A stretch of DNA of 64,000 bases from Algoriphagus sp. (GTDB taxonomy: Bacteria; Bacteroidota; Bacteroidia; Cytophagales; Cyclobacteriaceae): NCBI RefSeq assembly GCF_029254265.1, contig NZ_JAQWXX010000047.1:62001-126000 (forward strand). Direction: 5' to 3'. Numbering within the stretch: the stretch's first letter is position 1; each line of letters opens with the position of its first letter. The notes beneath the pieces were generated by a model that worked only from the letters and a program-made list of their open reading frames with translations, made no database searches and had not been told where the DNA came from. Positions 7,267-14,149 of this stretch are shown one piece after another. The position numbers were made by a program, and so were the translations under genes.

Positions 7267-9781
7267 TTTTGGATGGATTATTAAGATGGCTTTTCGGGAT
7301 TTCCGGAAAAACATCTCTCGCTTGTTACTATTTGTTTCCTCTATCGTAGTTGGGATTGCTGCTTTGGTAGCTATTAGTTCTTTTGGGGAAAATCTTACTG
7401 CTGATATTGATAACCAAGCTAAGGAGCTTCTAGGGGCCGATCTAGTCTTGGAAAACAGTAAGCCGGTTGGAGATCAACCGCTCGATAGCTTGGCTTTAGA
7501 AATGGCTTCTGAAGTTAATTTTGCTTCGATGGTCGCTTTTCCAAAAACCGGCGCCAGTCGTTTGACTCAAGTGCGCGCATTGGAAGGAGCTTTTCCGTTT
7601 TATGGATTCTTTGAGACGATTCCTGCTTCTGGAGATGCAGATTTCCGCTCAGGTGGAAAAAAAGCGTTGGTAGAAAAAACACTTCTAGCTCAATTTAATG
7701 CACAGGTAGGCGATTTAATCAAGGTCGGTGAAGTGGAATTTGAAATTGTGGGAGAGCTTCAAAAAGTGCCCGGACAGACTGGGATCACAGCTACGGTGGC
7801 GCCCGCAGTTTATATCCCTCAAGCTTATTTGGAAGAAACTGGCTTGGTACAATACGGGTCTCGAGTAAATTACAACAGATACTTCCTTTTTGCTGAAAAC
7901 ACGGATGTTGAGGCTTTAATTAAGCCATTTGAAGACGCTTGGGAGGTCGATCGAATCGATGCTGATACAGTTGAAGATCGGAAGCGCTCTACTGGTCGTT
8001 CCTTTGCGAATCTTTCCAATTTCTTGAGCTTGGTTGCGTTTATCGCATTGCTTTTGGGCTGCGTTGGAGTTGCCAGTGCCGTCAATGTTTTTGTCAAAGA
8101 AAAATTGGCATCTGTAGCAGTCCTTCGATGTTTGGGAGTTGCCTCTAGAGATGTCTTGTTGATTTATTTGACCGAAATCATCATCATGGGCTTTATCGGA
8201 GCGATTCTTGGAGCATTTTTAGGAACGCTTCTTCAATTTGTGTTACCTGCGGTATTTGCTGATTTTCTCCCTGTGGAGGTATCTTTTGGTATTTCTTGGC
8301 TTTCGGTTGGTTTTGGCATAATCACAGGCTTATTTGTCTCTGTTTTATTTGCCCTATTGCCTTTGTTGAAGGTTCGGAATGTCTCTCCAATGGCGACCCT
8401 TAGACCCGAAACTGCTGATTCGACCCTACTTAAGGATCCGTTGAGATGGTTGGTGATTTTTGGGATTTTGGCCTTTATATGGGGTTTTAGCTTCTATTTA
8501 TTGCAAAACGTCAATTTGGCATTTGGCTTTACAGGGTTTGTAGTATTTGCTTTTGGGATTCTCTGGGGAGTAGCTCAATTGATTATTTGGGCAGTGCGGC
8601 GATTTTTGCCGATTTCATTTGAATATACCCTTCGGCAATCTTTAGCAAATCTTTACAGACCAAACAATCAGACAGTTTCCTTGATTGCGACGATTGGACT
8701 TGGAACTGCGATGATTTCCACGCTCTTTTTTCTCCAAAATCAATTACTCGAGGAGGCAAAATTTGCAGACAAAGAAGATCAGCCAAACATGCTGATGTTT
8801 GATATTCAGACTGCACAGTTGGGTGATGTCCGACAGGCGATCGAATCAAAGGGGCTTCCAATTATGCAGGAGGTAGCCATTGTAACCATGCAACTTGATG
8901 AGATCAATGGGATTGATAAAAAAGAGAATGAGGAACTCTCGGATGAAGAAAATTATTCGAGGTGGCTGTATAACCGGGAGTTTAGGGTCACTTACAGAGA
9001 CACCTTAATCGACTCGGAAACACTGACTGAAGGAGAGTTGATTCCAGTTGGGGCTCGAGGAGACAGTATTTTTGTCTCATTCGAAAAGGGTTTTGGAGAG
9101 GGGAATGGAATAAAGATTGGAGATGAAGTGGTCTTTAATGTTCAGGGCAGACCTATTAAAACATATGTGGGAAGTTTTCGAGATGTGAAATTCAATCAAG
9201 TTTCTACCAACTTTCTGGTTCTTTTTCCGGAAGGAGTTCTGGAGCAAGCGCCTAAATTTCATGTCTTGATCACGAAGACCAAAAATGATCGCCAAGCTGC
9301 AGATGTACAGGTTGAGATCGTGCGGAGATTTCCAAATATCTCGATTATCAATCTTGGAGCGATCGTGGAGACCCTAGAGGAAATCTTGGGAAAGATTAGT
9401 TTTGTAATTCAGTTTATGGCCTTCTTCAGTATTGCAACTGGGATTTTGGTACTCATTAGCTCTTTGATCATTAGCAAGTATCAGCGGATGCGAGAAAGTA
9501 TATTATTGCGAACGCTGGGTGCGAGTTCGGCGATTGTAAGCAAGATCAATACATTGGAATATTTCTTCTTAGGAAGCTTGGCTTCGCTTTCTGGGATCAT
9601 TCTTTCCTTTGGTGCGACCTGGCTTCTGAGTGAATTCGTGTTTAATATTCAGTTTAGAGGAGCTTGGTTGCCAGCTTTAATTCTTTATCTGGCAATTACT
9701 GGTCTTACCATAGTGCTTGGCTGGCTGAATGGCCGAAAAATCATCAATCAACCACCAATGGAGATTTTGAGGGGAAACTAA
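7259..9781 (+). CDS. ybbP: Large FtsX-family ABC transporter permease (YbbP-like)
   Basis: 840 aa. An N-terminal membrane segment (about 18-40) follows an amphipathic stretch, then a MacB-type periplasmic domain, a block of three membrane helices with an FtsX-like signature (LSLVAFIALLLGCVGVASAV near 250), further helices to about 440, a second periplasmic domain, and a final FtsX block (FMAFFSIATGILVLISSLII near 715) to the end. This two-FtsX layout is that of YbbP, roughly twice the size of LolC or MacB transmembrane domains. It starts inside the end of the ATPase gene. A stem-loop with U-tract at 9823-9849 ends the unit. Confidence 0.88.
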   Translation: MPDFGWIIKMAFRDFRKNISRLLLFVSSIVVGIAALVAISSFGENLTADIDNQAKELLGADLVLENSKPVGDQPLDSLALEMASEVNFASMVAFPKTGASRLTQVRALEGAFPFYGFFETIPASGDADFRSGGKKALVEKTLLAQFNAQVGDLIKVGEVEFEIVGELQKVPGQTGITATVAPAVYIPQAYLEETGLVQYGSRVNYNRYFLFAENTDVEALIKPFEDAWEVDRIDADTVEDRKRSTGRSFANLSNFLSLVAFIALLLGCVGVASAVNVFVKEKLASVAVLRCLGVASRDVLLIYLTEIIIMGFIGAILGAFLGTLLQFVLPAVFADFLPVEVSFGISWLSVGFGIITGLFVSVLFALLPLLKVRNVSPMATLRPETADSTLLKDPLRWLVIFGILAFIWGFSFYLLQNVNLAFGFTGFVVFAFGILWGVAQLIIWAVRRFLPISFEYTLRQSLANLYRPNNQTVSLIATIGLGTAMISTLFFLQNQLLEEAKFADKEDQPNMLMFDIQTAQLGDVRQAIESKGLPIMQEVAIVTMQLDEINGIDKKENEELSDEENYSRWLYNREFRVTYRDTLIDSETLTEGELIPVGARGDSIFVSFEKGFGEGNGIKIGDEVVFNVQGRPIKTYVGSFRDVKFNQVSTNFLVLFPEGVLEQAPKFHVLITKTKNDRQAADVQVEIVRRFPNISIINLGAIVETLEEILGKISFVIQFMAFFSIATGILVLISSLIISKYQRMRESILLRTLGASSAIVSKINTLEYFFLGSLASLSGIILSFGATWLLSEFVFNIQFRGAWLPALILYLAITGLTIVLGWLNGRKIINQPPMEILRGN

Positions 9782-9822
9782 AAAATCAGAAAGCTAAAAT
9801 GAGAAGTCTGAAATAATTGGAA

Positions 9823-9849
9823 GACTCGCAGGGATGCGGGTCTTTTTTT
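9823..9849 (+). terminator. Rho-independent terminator after the ybbA-ybbP unit
   Basis: GACTCGCA (9823-9830) pairs with TGCGGGTC (9835-9842) with one G-T pair and a 4-base loop, followed at once by seven T. It lies 42 bases after the permease stop. Confidence 0.85.
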
Positions 9850-9966
9850 GTGATTAGAGGTATTCAGCGTTCAGAATTTCAATGGAAGTCGAGAGATTGG
9901 GAATTCATAAAAACCCTGCAGCGGGTATTTGCGATTAAAAAGTATCTTTAATTAAAAAAAATCGAA

Positions 9967-10326
9967 ATGAAAATTTTTCTATCAGCGCTCTGTTTATTTC
10001 TGGTAAGTGTAACTTATTCTTTTTCCCAAGTCTACGTTGAAGAGGTTAACATCAACGAGTTGGATATCAACTATTGCGAATTGGTAGGGTTCAATAAGTA
10101 CCTGCTTGGAAAAGTTAATATTACGATTGATTATGGACAGGAATACAAATTCTCAAAACTTCAACTCATCAAAGGACCAAGTGGGAAACCTGTGGAATTT
10201 GAGTCAATGGTGGAAGCACTGAATTTTATGGATAAAAATGGATGGGAATATGTGGATAACAAGGTGTTAACAGGTAGTAATGATGATGCTTTATCCAAGT
10301 ATCTGCTCAAGAGAAAACTAAAATAA
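9967..10326 (+). CDS. Small secreted protein of unknown function
   Basis: 119 aa with a clear signal peptide (MKIFLSALCLFLVSVTYSFSQ, cleavage likely after SFS). The mature part of about 99 residues has no recognised domain. It contains YVEEVNINELDINYCELVG, a pattern seen in small Cytophagales exported proteins, and a WEYVDNKVL segment near the C-terminus like those of short proteins that report on gel-like beta folds. A tatcttta box at 9943-9950, one base from the TAnnTTTG consensus, lies 16 bases before the ATG and may be the promoter. It is monocistronic, between the terminator at 9823 and the integration-site repeats. Confidence 0.6.
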   Translation: MKIFLSALCLFLVSVTYSFSQVYVEEVNINELDINYCELVGFNKYLLGKVNITIDYGQEYKFSKLQLIKGPSGKPVEFESMVEALNFMDKNGWEYVDNKVLTGSNDDALSKYLLKRKLK

Positions 10327-10400
10327 AATTAATCTGTCGAGAGTTTTATTATTTGATTCGATATTCAGACTAATTGGTCCGAATTTTATTGGAATTTAAA

Positions 10401-10480
10401 ATATTTGCCAATAGTTTGCCAAAAAATGCAAAAACCCCTTCAAAATTGCTTCTGAAGGGGTTTTTTATACCTAGAGCCGG
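10401..10480. repeat. Extra copy of the element's right-end sequence, outside the left boundary
   Basis: This 80-bp stretch aligns without gaps to 42291-42370, the inner right end of the integrated element plus the tRNA 3-prime end, with 72 of 80 positions identical. It includes two TTTGCCAA sites (10404-10411, 10415-10422), a stem-loop (AAAACCCCTTCA / TGAAGGGGTTTT, 10431-10464) and a degenerate tRNA 3-prime end (tacctagagccgg). After it comes a short hairpin-rich segment, to about 10515, that looks like a tRNA gene remnant but is too short to be functional. I read it as the scar of an earlier or tandem integration at the same tRNA site. Confidence 0.75.
10431..10464 (-). terminator. Terminator-like hairpin in the remnant element end
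   Basis: Twelve-base arms (10431-10442 and 10453-10464) close a 10-base loop, and each flank is A- or T-rich, so it could work in either direction. It matches the hairpin at 42321-42354 that follows the intact tRNA-Leu on the minus strand. Confidence 0.7.
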
Positions 10481-10542
10481 ATTTCCCGATATCCGCTGCG
10501 CTACATCGGTATAAACTTCTCCTCCGGATTTTATCCATAAAA

Positions 10543-10570
10543 AAAGCTCCTTCTAGAAAGAAGGAGCTTT
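10543..10570 (-). terminator. Original tRNA-Leu terminator, now separated from its tRNA
   Basis: A perfect 12-bp stem (AAAGCTCCTTCT / AGAAGGAGCTTT) with a 4-base loop, followed on the minus strand by a run of seven T (complement of 10537-10543 region). It stands directly behind the attL copy of the tRNA 3-prime end. Before integration it would have been the terminator of the tRNA-Leu gene that is now at 42358-42439. Confidence 0.8.
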
Positions 10571-10575
10571 AGCAA

Positions 10576-10599
10576 TGTACCCAGAGCCGGAGTCGAACC
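10576..10599. repeat. attL: 24-bp direct repeat (tRNA-Leu 3-prime end fragment)
   Basis: The sequence beginning TGTACCCAGAGCCGG is identical over 24 bases to 42356-42379, which is the 3-prime end (T arm and acceptor) of the intact tRNA-Leu gene. The tRNA homology stops abruptly after base 10599. An integrase gene starts 190 bases further in. This is the classic left attachment site of an element inserted in a tRNA 3-prime end. Confidence 0.92.
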
Positions 10600-10741
10600 T
10601 ATTGGATTTTGTTGTTTTTGAATTCCTGTCCTATTGCACAAATATTGCTATAAAAATACCCAAATAGACTATTATGACCACTTTTTGAAAATCAAACTAA
10701 TAGCATGTAGTATCATGTGATTTAAAGAAATCCAGAAAATG

Positions 10742-10778
10742 TTTGCCAATGGTTTGCCAAAAATATAAATTTGGCAAA
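10742..10778. promoter_or_regulatory. Cluster of TTTGCCAA sites before the integrase (arm-type or autoregulatory sites)
   Basis: TTTGCCAA occurs at 10742-10749 and again 11 bases later at 10753-10760. The second copy also forms a perfect inverted repeat with TTTGGCAAA at 10770-10778 (9-base arms, 8-base spacer). The same 11-base-spaced doublet is present near the right end (42294-42310) and in the remnant end (10404-10422). One-turn spacing and presence near both att sites suggest integrase arm-binding sites; the inverted repeat 10 bases before the integrase ATG could also repress it. Confidence 0.6.
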
Positions 10779-10788
10779 CATCAATGAA

Positions 10789-12039
10789 ATGGCGACAATC
10801 AAATTTCAGTTAAGAAGTGAGGCAAATAAGGCTGTTCCAATTTACTTTTATCTTTCTATGGGGAGAGGTTCATTTTTTAGAATACGAACAGGGTTCTCAA
10901 TCCTCCCTTCCAATTGGAGCAAAGCAAAGGGGTTTCCAAAACAAAATGATACTGCCAATAAGAACACTGAGTCAAATCTCAAATCCTTGGAGAAGCATCT
11001 TCTTGAATGTATTAATGAAGCTCAGGCAAAAGGTGAGGAAATCAACAAAGAGTTTCTTGAAAGAAAAACGGACGCCTGCTTCCATCGGGAAATACAAACC
11101 GATGTATCTCTTGTTTCCTATCAGGTTCAATACATCATTGATCATGCTGATACAAGAAAAATCCAAGGGAAAAGTAAGATTGGCCTTGCACCTAATACCG
11201 TAAAGAATTACCAAACATTTAAAAATATTGTCCTCGAATTTGAAAAGTCAATAAAGAAACCTCTTCGGTTTCGTGATCTATCTCCAGAACTTGTCGAGAA
11301 ATTCAAGAATTGGTTGTTGAAGAAAAAGGGGTATTCCGTTAACCACGCAGGAAAGTCTCTTGCATTCTTGAAGAGTGTTTCAAAAGATGCGGAAAAGCTT
11401 GGAGTGGCCATTCACCCTAATGCTTTGAAAATAGAAGCGTTTACAGAATCTAATGAGGATCGATACATCGTCACCCTATCTTTTGATGAACTTAATCGAA
11501 TTGAAAAAGCAGAATTGACTAGAGATGCTTTGATCAATGCTAGAATGTGGCTTTTACTTGGATGTGAACTTGGTCAACGGGGAGAAGATTTGATGAAAAT
11601 CAGGCTGTCAGATATCCGAACAACCCTTGATGGTCAGCTTATCGATGTCTATCAGCAGAAAGGTAAAAAGCATGTTTCAGTTCCAATTACCCCTAGAGCG
11701 CAGCGAATTTTAGCTCAGGGGTTTCCTGAGAAAATAGCGTTGTCAAACTTCAATGATTATATCAAAGATGTATGTAAGGAGGCAGGGTTGGATGAAATCA
11801 CGGACGGAAAAAAAATGGATCCTGAAACCAAACGAAAAGTTTTCGGTAAATATCCTAAGCATGAATTAATCACCTCTCATGCCTGCCGGAGATCCTTCGC
11901 TACTAATTATTACAAAAGAATCCCAACGACAGTAATTATGGGGATTACTGGTCACACTAAAGAGAGTACCTTCTTACAATACATTAATAAGCCAAAGGAT
12001 AAGGACGAGAATGCGAAGTTGTTTTTAAGTTATTTGTAG
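10789..12039 (+). CDS. Tyrosine-type site-specific integrase
   Basis: 416 aa from ATG 10789; a TTG at 10771 adds six residues but would lie in the inverted repeat. It has the Bacteroidota layout: an arm-binding N-terminus (MATIKFQLRSEANKAVPIYF), a SAM-like core-binding domain (about 110-200) and the catalytic domain. Catalytic residues visible are the Arg of GQRGEDLMKIR, Lys of QQKGKKH, the HACRR box (H-x-x-R), the His of GITGHTKEST and the nucleophile Tyr of FLQYI. It is full length and should catalyse integration at the tRNA-Leu 3-prime end next to it. No excisionase is adjacent; the HTH protein at 38802 is the only candidate. Confidence 0.95.
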   Translation: MATIKFQLRSEANKAVPIYFYLSMGRGSFFRIRTGFSILPSNWSKAKGFPKQNDTANKNTESNLKSLEKHLLECINEAQAKGEEINKEFLERKTDACFHREIQTDVSLVSYQVQYIIDHADTRKIQGKSKIGLAPNTVKNYQTFKNIVLEFEKSIKKPLRFRDLSPELVEKFKNWLLKKKGYSVNHAGKSLAFLKSVSKDAEKLGVAIHPNALKIEAFTESNEDRYIVTLSFDELNRIEKAELTRDALINARMWLLLGCELGQRGEDLMKIRLSDIRTTLDGQLIDVYQQKGKKHVSVPITPRAQRILAQGFPEKIALSNFNDYIKDVCKEAGLDEITDGKKMDPETKRKVFGKYPKHELITSHACRRSFATNYYKRIPTTVIMGITGHTKESTFLQYINKPKDKDENAKLFLSYL

Positions 12040-12053
12040 AATTACCCAATTTT

Positions 12054-12302
12054 TCATTTGCATCTAGAATCGATTTCCTTGTACCGCTTTAAATACTCTT
12101 CATAAACCCTGTCCTTAGCATCTTGATTGTCTCCAGCAAGTTTACTTTGCTCAACATACCATTTATCAGCATTCAAATAATCCTGAGTACATTCCTCACT
12201 ATCCACACAAGAAATAAAAGTGACTAGGACCAGCATAATAATAAAACATGACGATGCCAGATGAATAAATTGTTTTTTTACGCCAAGTTGTAATTTCCAC
12301 AT
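12054..12302 (-). CDS. Small lipoprotein of unknown function
   Basis: 82 aa from ATG 12302; the open frame reaches 12353 but the ATG at 12302 puts the signal near the N-terminus. It has a hydrophobic stretch FIIMLVLVTF followed by the lipobox FISC, then a short hydrophilic tail with two further cysteines (EECTQ, DSRCK) that may pair. It lies 10 bases beyond the stop of the next upstream minus-strand gene, so the two are probably co-transcribed. No family recognised. It ends 14 bases from the integrase stop, convergent. Confidence 0.55.
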   Translation of the reverse strand: MWKLQLGVKKQFIHLASSCFIIMLVLVTFISCVDSEECTQDYLNADKWYVEQSKLAGDNQDAKDRVYEEYLKRYKEIDSRCK

Positions 12303-12312
12303 AATCAAATTA

Positions 12313-12885
12313 TTAATTTGATAACTCAGGGGACTTAGTTTTCTTTCTTTCATTTTTCATCATTTTTCCAGCCTTTCCTATTTTAGACCAACCATCTACC
12401 AAAAAACTTAAACTCCCTATTCCTCCTACAATTGCAATTACAGGGAATGCCCCTCCCGTGGCTACTGTTGCAATTATTGTAACAGCTCCAATGCCTAAGC
12501 TTAAAAGACCACTATTTGAAGCCTTTATTAAATAGTCTTCTGGGTAAATAATCGTTAAAGAAGGGGCAACAGTTTGAAGCGGATTAGAAAATACTTCCCC
12601 TTCAACTTCTCCCAAACTTTCCCCATTCCCATATTCTACAGGAAAGAATTTGGAAAGTTTAGCATACTGAGCCTCAAATTGAGGGTCAAATATCTCAAAA
12701 AATATTTTTTCAATTTCTGTAAGTTGTATTACACCAGATTCAGTGTAAATCTCTTTTGCTCCTATTGCAGAAATAACTGTTACAATTTCAGTTTTTGAAG
12801 TTTTGATTTTTGCTTTTTGGGCGAAGGTATTTCCCATAACAAAAAAAAGAATCATGATACTTAGAAAGGTAAATTTTGATTTCAT
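12313..12885 (-). CDS. Exported protein of unknown function with a glycine-rich hydrophobic C-terminal segment
   Basis: 190 aa from ATG 12885 (a GTG precedes it). The N-terminus is a signal peptide (FLSIMILFFVMGNTFAQ). The middle (about 25-105) reads like the exported domain of unknown function common in Bacteroidota, where a protein asks about a KIEKIFFEIFD stretch; no enzyme motif is seen. From about 128 to 165 the chain is hydrophobic and glycine-rich (GIGAVTIIATVATGGAFPVI), probably one or two membrane helices, then a basic tail. It lies upstream of the small lipoprotein gene. Function unknown; a cell-envelope role is the only safe statement. Confidence 0.55.
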   Translation of the reverse strand: MKSKFTFLSIMILFFVMGNTFAQKAKIKTSKTEIVTVISAIGAKEIYTESGVIQLTEIEKIFFEIFDPQFEAQYAKLSKFFPVEYGNGESLGEVEGEVFSNPLQTVAPSLTIIYPEDYLIKASNSGLLSLGIGAVTIIATVATGGAFPVIAIVGGIGSLSFLVDGWSKIGKAGKMMKNERKKTKSPELSN

Positions 12886-12989
12886 CACGTCATAAATAAT
12901 TTAATGGCTAATTTTTCCCAAGCGTAAAGAAATAAAAACTTAGTGCCTGAATACTAATTTCAAAGGAATAAAATTAAAAGCATAAAAAA

Positions 12990-13011
12990 AAATACCCTGC
13001 ACAGGGTATTT
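12990..13011 (-). terminator. Bidirectional terminator after the WYL regulator gene
   Basis: A perfect palindrome AAATACCCTG-CA-CAGGGTATTT with A-rich left and T-rich right flanks. It begins at the base after the stop codon of the regulator gene on the minus strand. The 2-base centre is too tight for a loop, so a few central pairs open. Confidence 0.8.
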
Positions 13012-14001
13012 TTAATATTTGAATTTGGATAGCCTTTCAATGATTTGCCTTCTTAACCTCAATGGAAAGAGAACTTCACAGCTTTCTCCATAACTGAAGA
13101 TTAGGGCCTCTAATTCATTGTTTGGAATCACTTCAATTCGAACAACTAGACCATCCTCATTTTCTGAAATTACCTTTTGGCTTCCATGAATTGGTTTAGT
13201 TTTAATATAAGGTGCCTGCTCGGGAGTGAATTTTAATTGTATTTCAGTTAATACTCCATTGGATGGTCTTGAAACACCGATCATATCATCAAAATATTCA
13301 TTCCAATTGTACAGTATGTTTGGTGTGAATTTATTGCTGCTAAATTCAATTGAATCGATCCTATCTAATGCAAGATTCGTCAATGTTTCAAAACCATTAA
13401 CCTGTCCAAAAAGAAACCACCTTTGGTTGTATCGCTTCAGGAAATAGGGAGAGAGGTCAAATTCAATTGATTTCGATGATCGGAAGCTTTTATAGGTTAT
13501 GATTAATTGTGTGTCGTTTTTGATGTAGGCGATTAATGGATTAAGGAATTCCAGTCCTTTCAGGAACGGATTGTCTTCAAATGCTATGATTTGTTTGGTT
13601 TGAGTGTCCAGGTCAAACTCTTTATCCAGCTTTGGTAATAATTCCTCCAACTCTTCTAATTGATGAAGTCCTTTAAACTGGAGTAGAGTGGAAAGACTAT
13701 CCCTAATATCTTTGACTAAACTTATATCTAAAGCTTGGTTTTTAATGGAAAAGTTTGGATCATCGTATCGAATTCTTTTTGATTGTCCCTCTTGTTCACG
13801 GATAATGGGAGCTCCCAAGTCAAATTCCAGATAGTTCAAATCCTTGTGAAATTGTGTTCTACCTATGGGTTTTAGACTCTTTTCATCAAGTTTTTCATTA
13901 AGTTTTTCAAGGAGAGAAGTAAGAGTAAACCTTGCGAACCCATTTCTTAAACATTCATCAAGAATCAAAAAGCGGGTATATGCATTTTTATTTTCTGCCA
14001 T
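13012..14001 (-). CDS. WYL-domain transcriptional regulator (BrxR/CapW-like)
   Basis: 329 aa from ATG 14001 (a TTG two codons earlier is open). The N-terminal ~90 residues form a winged-helix DNA-binding domain (RFLILDECLRNG through TQFHKDLNYLE). Next is a WYL domain around 150-240, with the conserved strand pattern LIITYKSF, LSPYFLKRYNQRWFLFGQV and TNLALDRIDSIE, and a C-terminal WCX-like module ending in RRQIIERLSKF. Proteins of this build repress BREX, CBASS and other defence operons and are thought to respond to nucleotides or nucleic acid ligands. It is divergent from the methylase-kinase operon, with a 7-base-arm palindrome in the shared promoter region (14011-14029), so it most likely controls that operon and itself. 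Confidence 0.88.
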   Translation of the reverse strand: MAENKNAYTRFLILDECLRNGFARFTLTSLLEKLNEKLDEKSLKPIGRTQFHKDLNYLEFDLGAPIIREQEGQSKRIRYDDPNFSIKNQALDISLVKDIRDSLSTLLQFKGLHQLEELEELLPKLDKEFDLDTQTKQIIAFEDNPFLKGLEFLNPLIAYIKNDTQLIITYKSFRSSKSIEFDLSPYFLKRYNQRWFLFGQVNGFETLTNLALDRIDSIEFSSNKFTPNILYNWNEYFDDMIGVSRPSNGVLTEIQLKFTPEQAPYIKTKPIHGSQKVISENEDGLVVRIEVIPNNELEALIFSYGESCEVLFPLRLRRQIIERLSKFKY

Positions 14002-14010
14002 TTCCAAAGG

Positions 14011-14029
14011 TGTTCACGCCTAGTGAACA
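14011..14029. promoter_or_regulatory. Palindromic operator candidate for the WYL regulator
   Basis: TGTTCAC and GTGAACA form a perfect 7-base inverted repeat around a 5-base spacer GCCTA. The palindrome starts 10 bases before the regulator ATG (read on the minus strand). Nine bases of it, CCTAGTGAA (14019-14027), recur at 14112-14120, 30 bases before the methylase-kinase ATG, which would give a half-site on the operon side. WYL/BrxR proteins bind inverted repeats of this kind between divergent genes. Confidence 0.65.
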
Positions 14030-14149
14030 AGTAAGCTATAAGTTTGTACTGTTCTATCAAAGGAGAATGTGAGAAAGCTCAGTAATTCAAAAGGTGATTA
14101 AGGAAGGCGAACCTAGTGAAATTACAGACAATAGAAATTTGGAATTTAG

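Noticed and set aside
10470-10518. Second functional tRNA gene
   Set aside because: The segment has a T-arm-like hairpin and a fragment of an acceptor end but lacks a complete cloverleaf and anticodon arm.
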